Source of the DNA: Bacteroidaceae bacterium
GTDB lineage: Bacteria; Bacteroidota; Bacteroidia; Bacteroidales; Bacteroidaceae
Length of the DNA: 11,742 bases
Direction: 5' to 3'
Assembly: GCA_017466965.1 (NCBI GenBank)
Contig: JAFTTD010000065.1
Span: forward strand, 1 to 11,742
Shown: piece after piece, positions 8,687 to 11,742 of the stretch
Layout of the letters: each line of letters starts with the position of its first letter
How positions within the stretch are numbered: the stretch's first letter is position 1
Program-made: the position numbers and the translations under genes
The notes under the pieces: model-generated
Told to the model about the DNA's origin: nothing
What the model saw: only the letters and a program-made list of their open reading frames with translations
Database searches by the model: none

Positions 8687-8728
8687 CAAAAAATAGAATT
8701 TAATAAAACTACAATCATAGAAACAACA

Positions 8729-10210
8729 ATGGCAAAAGAATTAAAAGATTTGACAAAAAGAAGTGTCAGCTATTCACAATGGTACAATGAGTTAGTTGTA
8801 AAAGCTGACCTTGCAGAACAGTCTGACGTTAGAGGATGTATGGTCATAAAACCTTATGGTTACGCCATTTGGGAGAAGATGCAAAGAATTCTTGACGACA
8901 TGTTCAAAGAAACAGGTGTTCAGAATGCATATTTTCCGCTATTAATACCTAAGTCTTTTTTAAGCAGAGAGGCAGAACACGTGGAAGGATTCGCTAAGGA
9001 ATGCGCTGTAGTAACTCACTATCGCCTCAAAACAAATGAAAATGGCGATGGCGTCGTTGTCGATCCTGCTGCACGACTGGAAGAAGAATTGATAATAAGA
9101 CCTACATCTGAAACTATAATTTGGAACACATTCAAGAACTGGATAAAGTCATATCGTGACCTTCCCGTTCTCTGCAACCAATGGTGCAATGTGATGAGAT
9201 GGGAAATGAGAACACGTCTTTTTCTAAGAACAGCAGAGTTCCTCTGGCAAGAAGGACATACAGCCCATGCCACAAAGGAAGAAGCTGAAGAGCGTGCAAA
9301 ACAGATGCTTCACATTTATGCTGAATTTGCAGAAAAATACATGGCTGTACCTGTTGTACAAGGCGTCAAGAGTGAAACCGAAAGATTTGCCGGCGCATTA
9401 GACACATACACAATTGAAGCCATGATGCAAGATGGTAAAGCTCTTCAAAGCGGTACGTCACATTTTCTCGGACAGAACTTTGGTAAAGCATTCGATGTTC
9501 AGTTCCTCAACAAAGAGAACAAGCCGGAATACGCTTGGGCCACATCATGGGGAGTAAGCACACGACTTATGGGAGCACTCATTATGACACATTCTGACGA
9601 CAACGGATTAGTTCTCCCTCCTGCATTGGCACCTGTTCAAGTAGTCATAATCCCTATATGGAAAACAGACGAACAGCTTGAAATGCTGAATGACAAAGCA
9701 AATGCAATATGCAAAAACCTCAGAAAGTTAGGAATCAGCGTAAAGTATGACAATGCAGACAACAAGCGTCCCGGATTCAAATTTGCTGATTATGAACTAA
9801 AGGGAGTGCCTGTAAGGCTTGTTATTGGAGCAAGAGACCTTGAAAACTGTACAGTTGAAGTTATGCGCCGTGACACATTGGAAAAGGAAACAGTTTCACT
9901 TGAAGGCATAGAAGATTATGTGAACAACCTTCTTGAGGACATTCAAAACAACATCTACAAGAAAGCACTTGATTTCAGAAACTCGCATATCTATGAATGT
10001 GATGACTACGAAGAATTCAAGGCACGCATCAAAGATGGCGGATTCTTCTTGTGCCATTGGGATGGTACTGCTGAAACAGAAGCCAAGATCAAGGAAGAGA
10101 CACAGGCTACAATACGTTGTGTCCCATTTGAATTCGAGCAGACACCAGGAGTTGACATGGTCAGCGGAAAGCCTTCAAAATGCCGTGTACTGATGGCACG
10201 TTCATATTGA
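8729..10210 (+). CDS. proS: Prolyl-tRNA synthetase (short, archaeal/eukaryote-like type)
   Basis: ProRS activates proline with ATP and charges tRNA-Pro in the cytoplasm. The product from ATG 8729 is 493 residues, starting [12 protein letters not shown] as in other Bacteroidota ProRS. It is the short form without the editing (INS) domain of the E. coli type (about 570 aa). Class II motifs are visible: motif 1 around NAYFPLLIP (66-74), motif 2 from RPTSETIIW (124-132) through [28 protein letters not shown] sequence (157-180, R157 to H180), and motif 3 in [18 protein letters not shown] (271-288). The anticodon-binding domain covers about 302-400. The extra C-terminal domain (400-493) ends in Tyr493, typical of this form, and has cysteines at 424, 442, 464 and 485; zinc binding is not shown. 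The open frame reaches back to a TTG at 8684, but that lies in the predicted -7 box. A hairpin follows the gene. Confidence 0.97.
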   Translation: MAKELKDLTKRSVSYSQWYNELVVKADLAEQSDVRGCMVIKPYGYAIWEKMQRILDDMFKETGVQNAYFPLLIPKSFLSREAEHVEGFAKECAVVTHYRLKTNENGDGVVVDPAARLEEELIIRPTSETIIWNTFKNWIKSYRDLPVLCNQWCNVMRWEMRTRLFLRTAEFLWQEGHTAHATKEEAEERAKQMLHIYAEFAEKYMAVPVVQGVKSETERFAGALDTYTIEAMMQDGKALQSGTSHFLGQNFGKAFDVQFLNKENKPEYAWATSWGVSTRLMGALIMTHSDDNGLVLPPALAPVQVVIIPIWKTDEQLEMLNDKANAICKNLRKLGISVKYDNADNKRPGFKFADYELKGVPVRLVIGARDLENCTVEVMRRDTLEKETVSLEGIEDYVNNLLEDIQNNIYKKALDFRNSHIYECDDYEEFKARIKDGGFFLCHWDGTAETEAKIKEETQATIRCVPFEFEQTPGVDMVSGKPSKCRVLMARSY

Positions 10211-10238
10211 TTAGTTAATTTCATATTGATTGGTTAAT
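10201..10238 (+). repeat. 19-base tandem duplication across the proS stop codon
   Basis: TTCATATTGATTAGTTAAT (10201-10219) is followed immediately by the same 19 bases with one change, G10232 for A10213 (10220-10238). The first copy holds the last two proS codons and the TGA stop; the second repeats them outside the gene. It looks like a recent local duplication by slippage. Confidence 0.9.
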
Positions 10239-10289
10239 AAATGCCACACAAGAGTTGAACTCGCAAAATTTATCAAACTTAACTTAGGA

Positions 10290-10326
10290 GGCTGTGCCAA
10301 ATAGATTGTTTTTATTTGGTACAGCC
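10290..10326 (+). terminator. Hairpin between proS and mutS2, probable terminator
   Basis: GGCTGTGCCAAATA (10290-10303) pairs with TATTTGGTACAGCC (10313-10326) through 14 positions, one of them a G-U wobble, around a nine-base loop. It sits 80 bases after the proS stop and 19 bases before the mutS2 ATG. The bases after the stem (CTAATTTAT) are AT-rich but lack a true T-run, so termination may be partial and mutS2 could be reached by read-through. Hairpins with a GGCTGTnCC start are common between genes in Bacteroidota; that is from memory. Confidence 0.6.
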
Positions 10327-10344
10327 CTAATTTATAAAGAACAA

Positions 10345-11742
10345 ATGACATACACTTATCCAGACAATTACGAATCAAAAGTAGATTTCATCTCTATCAG
10401 ACATATTTTGCGTGAGTATTGCCTATGCCCTCTCGGTATTGAAAAAGTCGATGGTATGACATTCATGACGAGCCATGACATCATACGACGTAAAGTAAAG
10501 CAAACTATGGAATTCGTGAGAATCATTAAAGAAGAAGATTTTCCTGACCAAAACTTCTTTGATATGCGATCTGCTCTTAAACGAATAAGGATAGACAATG
10601 CTCATTTGGAAGTGGAAGAACTTTTCAGCCTTCAACGTTCTCTTGACACAATCTGTAAAATACACACTTTTCTGAGACGCTCGGCCAATACATCTTCATC
10701 CGAAGACGATGACTTCATACCTCTGTTCCCTACACTATATAATCTAACTAAAGATATATCCACATTCCCTCAAGTCGTTAGGCAGATTGACCGAATTCTG
10801 GACAAGTATGGCAACATCAAAGACTCTGCTTCATTACAGCTAATGCGCATAAGACACGAGATAGCGAACACGACACAGAGCGTATCACGCTTACTCGGCA
10901 ACATACTTAAAACGGCAAAAAGTGAAGGCTTGGTAGAAAAAGACCTCTCTCCAACAATGAGAGATGGCAGACTTGTCATCCCTGTAGCTCCTGCCATGAA
11001 AAGAAAAATCAAGGGAATAGTATATGATGAGTCTGATTCAGGACGTACCATATACATTGAGCCAGCAGAAGTGGTAGAAGCCAACAACAGAATACGTGAA
11101 CTAGAATCTGAAGAAAGAAAAGAAATAAAAAGAATTCTGAAAGAGTTCAGTGCCACATTACGCCCGGATCTTGACAACATTATATCCAGTTATGAGCTAC
11201 TAGCTGAAACCGACTTTATTCGTTCAAAGGCAAAATTCGCAATATCTACAAATTCTTCAGAGCCAAATATTGAAAACAAACAAATTCTCAATTGGAAGAG
11301 AGCCATCCACCCCTTGCTTGAAATGTCATTGTCAAAAAGCGGCAAGAAAGTTGTGCCACTTGACTTAGTTCTGACTTCACGCCAAAGAATTCTGCTCATA
11401 TCAGGACCAAACGCTGGTGGCAAATCTGTATGCCTTAAGACTGTAGGATTACTTCAGTATATGCTCCAATGTGGCATGCCAGTCCCAATGGACGAGAACA
11501 GCAAAATGGGCATATTCCACGGATTGTTCATAGACATAGGCGACGAACAGAGCATTGAAGATGACTTATCTACATACTCTTCCCATCTGCTCAACATGAA
11601 AAACATGATGCGCAGATGCAACTCCGCCACACTTATAATGATTGACGAATTCGGTACAGGAACAGAGCCACAAATTGGAGGTGCCATAGCAGAAGCAATA
11701 CTAACACAGTTCAATAACAAGAAAACATACGGTGTAATTACA
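10345..11742 (+). CDS. mutS2: MutS2 family ATPase, N-terminal 466 codons (cut by window edge)
   Basis: The frame opens at ATG 10345 and runs to the window end without a stop. The first 340 residues are the MutS core/lever helical region seen in MutS2, which lacks the mismatch-recognition domain of MutS. Markers are NxxxxELESEERKEIKRIL-like coiled-coil sequence around 250-275 and PVAPAMKRKIKGIVYDESDSG-type sequence around 215-235. The ATPase domain has Walker A GPNAGGKS (354-361) and Walker B MIDEFGTGTE (432-441). The family usually reaches about 780-830 residues, so the rest of the ATPase, the KOW-like part and the C-terminal Smr nuclease domain lie beyond the right edge and cannot be confirmed. 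MutS2 has been linked to suppression of recombination and, in Bacillus, to rescue of collided ribosomes. It follows proS on the same strand behind the 10290-10326 hairpin. No consensus promoter was found right before it. Confidence 0.95.
   Translation, partial: MTYTYPDNYESKVDFISIRHILREYCLCPLGIEKVDGMTFMTSHDIIRRKVKQTMEFVRIIKEEDFPDQNFFDMRSALKRIRIDNAHLEVEELFSLQRSLDTICKIHTFLRRSANTSSSEDDDFIPLFPTLYNLTKDISTFPQVVRQIDRILDKYGNIKDSASLQLMRIRHEIANTTQSVSRLLGNILKTAKSEGLVEKDLSPTMRDGRLVIPVAPAMKRKIKGIVYDESDSGRTIYIEPAEVVEANNRIRELESEERKEIKRILKEFSATLRPDLDNIISSYELLAETDFIRSKAKFAISTNSSEPNIENKQILNWKRAIHPLLEMSLSKSGKKVVPLDLVLTSRQRILLISGPNAGGKSVCLKTVGLLQYMLQCGMPVPMDENSKMGIFHGLFIDIGDEQSIEDDLSTYSSHLLNMKNMMRRCNSATLIMIDEFGTGTEPQIGGAIAEAILTQFNNKKTYGVIT

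Noticed and set aside
10368..11720. Several minus-strand frames of 76-136 codons opposite mutS2
   Set aside because: The plus-strand frame shows intact MutS2 Walker motifs throughout. The antisense products are low-complexity, Ser/Leu-rich shadow translations.

Overview
The window reads as chromosomal DNA of a Bacteroidota bacterium, most likely Prevotellaceae (Prevotella/Segatella type). The clues are the protein sequences, especially the prolyl-tRNA synthetase and the YbiT-like ABC-F ATPase, several lipoproteins with Bacteroidota-style signals, a PL11 rhamnogalacturonan lyase, promoter-like sites close to the Bacteroidota -33/-7 consensus (TTTG, about 20 bases, TAnnTTTG), and the absence of Shine-Dalgarno sites before the genes. 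The genus is inferred from remembered family sequences, not from a search.

Layout. Everything from base 1 to 8515 is on the minus strand. Reading left to right: the N-terminal 206 codons of galE (cut by the window edge); a secreted PL11 rhamnogalacturonan lyase (785-2707); an AT-rich spacer with short repeats; a small unrecognised lipoprotein (2875-3363); a spacer holding a promoter and two strong hairpins, one an intrinsic terminator; a YbiT-like ABC-F ATPase (3662-5281); a right-handed beta-helix lipoprotein (5392-6861); a monofunctional peptidoglycan glycosyltransferase, mtgA (6985-7689); and a glycine-zipper/OmpA-domain lipoprotein (7814-8515). A divergent spacer follows. The plus strand then carries proS (8729-10210), a hairpin, and the first 466 codons of mutS2 (10345 to the right edge). 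No gene-free stretch exceeds 300 bases; the longest is 3364-3661.

How the genes relate. This is mostly a housekeeping and envelope neighbourhood. MtgA builds glycan strands, the OmpA-domain lipoprotein probably tethers the outer membrane to peptidoglycan, GalE supplies or interconverts UDP-galactose, ProRS charges tRNA, the ABC-F protein probably acts on the ribosome, and MutS2 acts on DNA branches or stalled ribosomes. The PL11 lyase is the one clear catabolic gene. It stands without SusC/SusD partners here, and its base composition is richer in G+C than that of proS and mutS2.

I did not find convincing evidence of a new multigene system. The observations most worth following are the one-sided decay of ATPase motifs in the ABC-F protein, the repeat cluster with a 13-base inverted repeat in the 2708-2874 spacer, a 19-base tandem duplication across the proS stop codon, and the paired hairpins at 3535-3612. 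Two genes (mtgA and proS) have open frames that extend upstream to TTG codons, but ATG starts are better supported for both.
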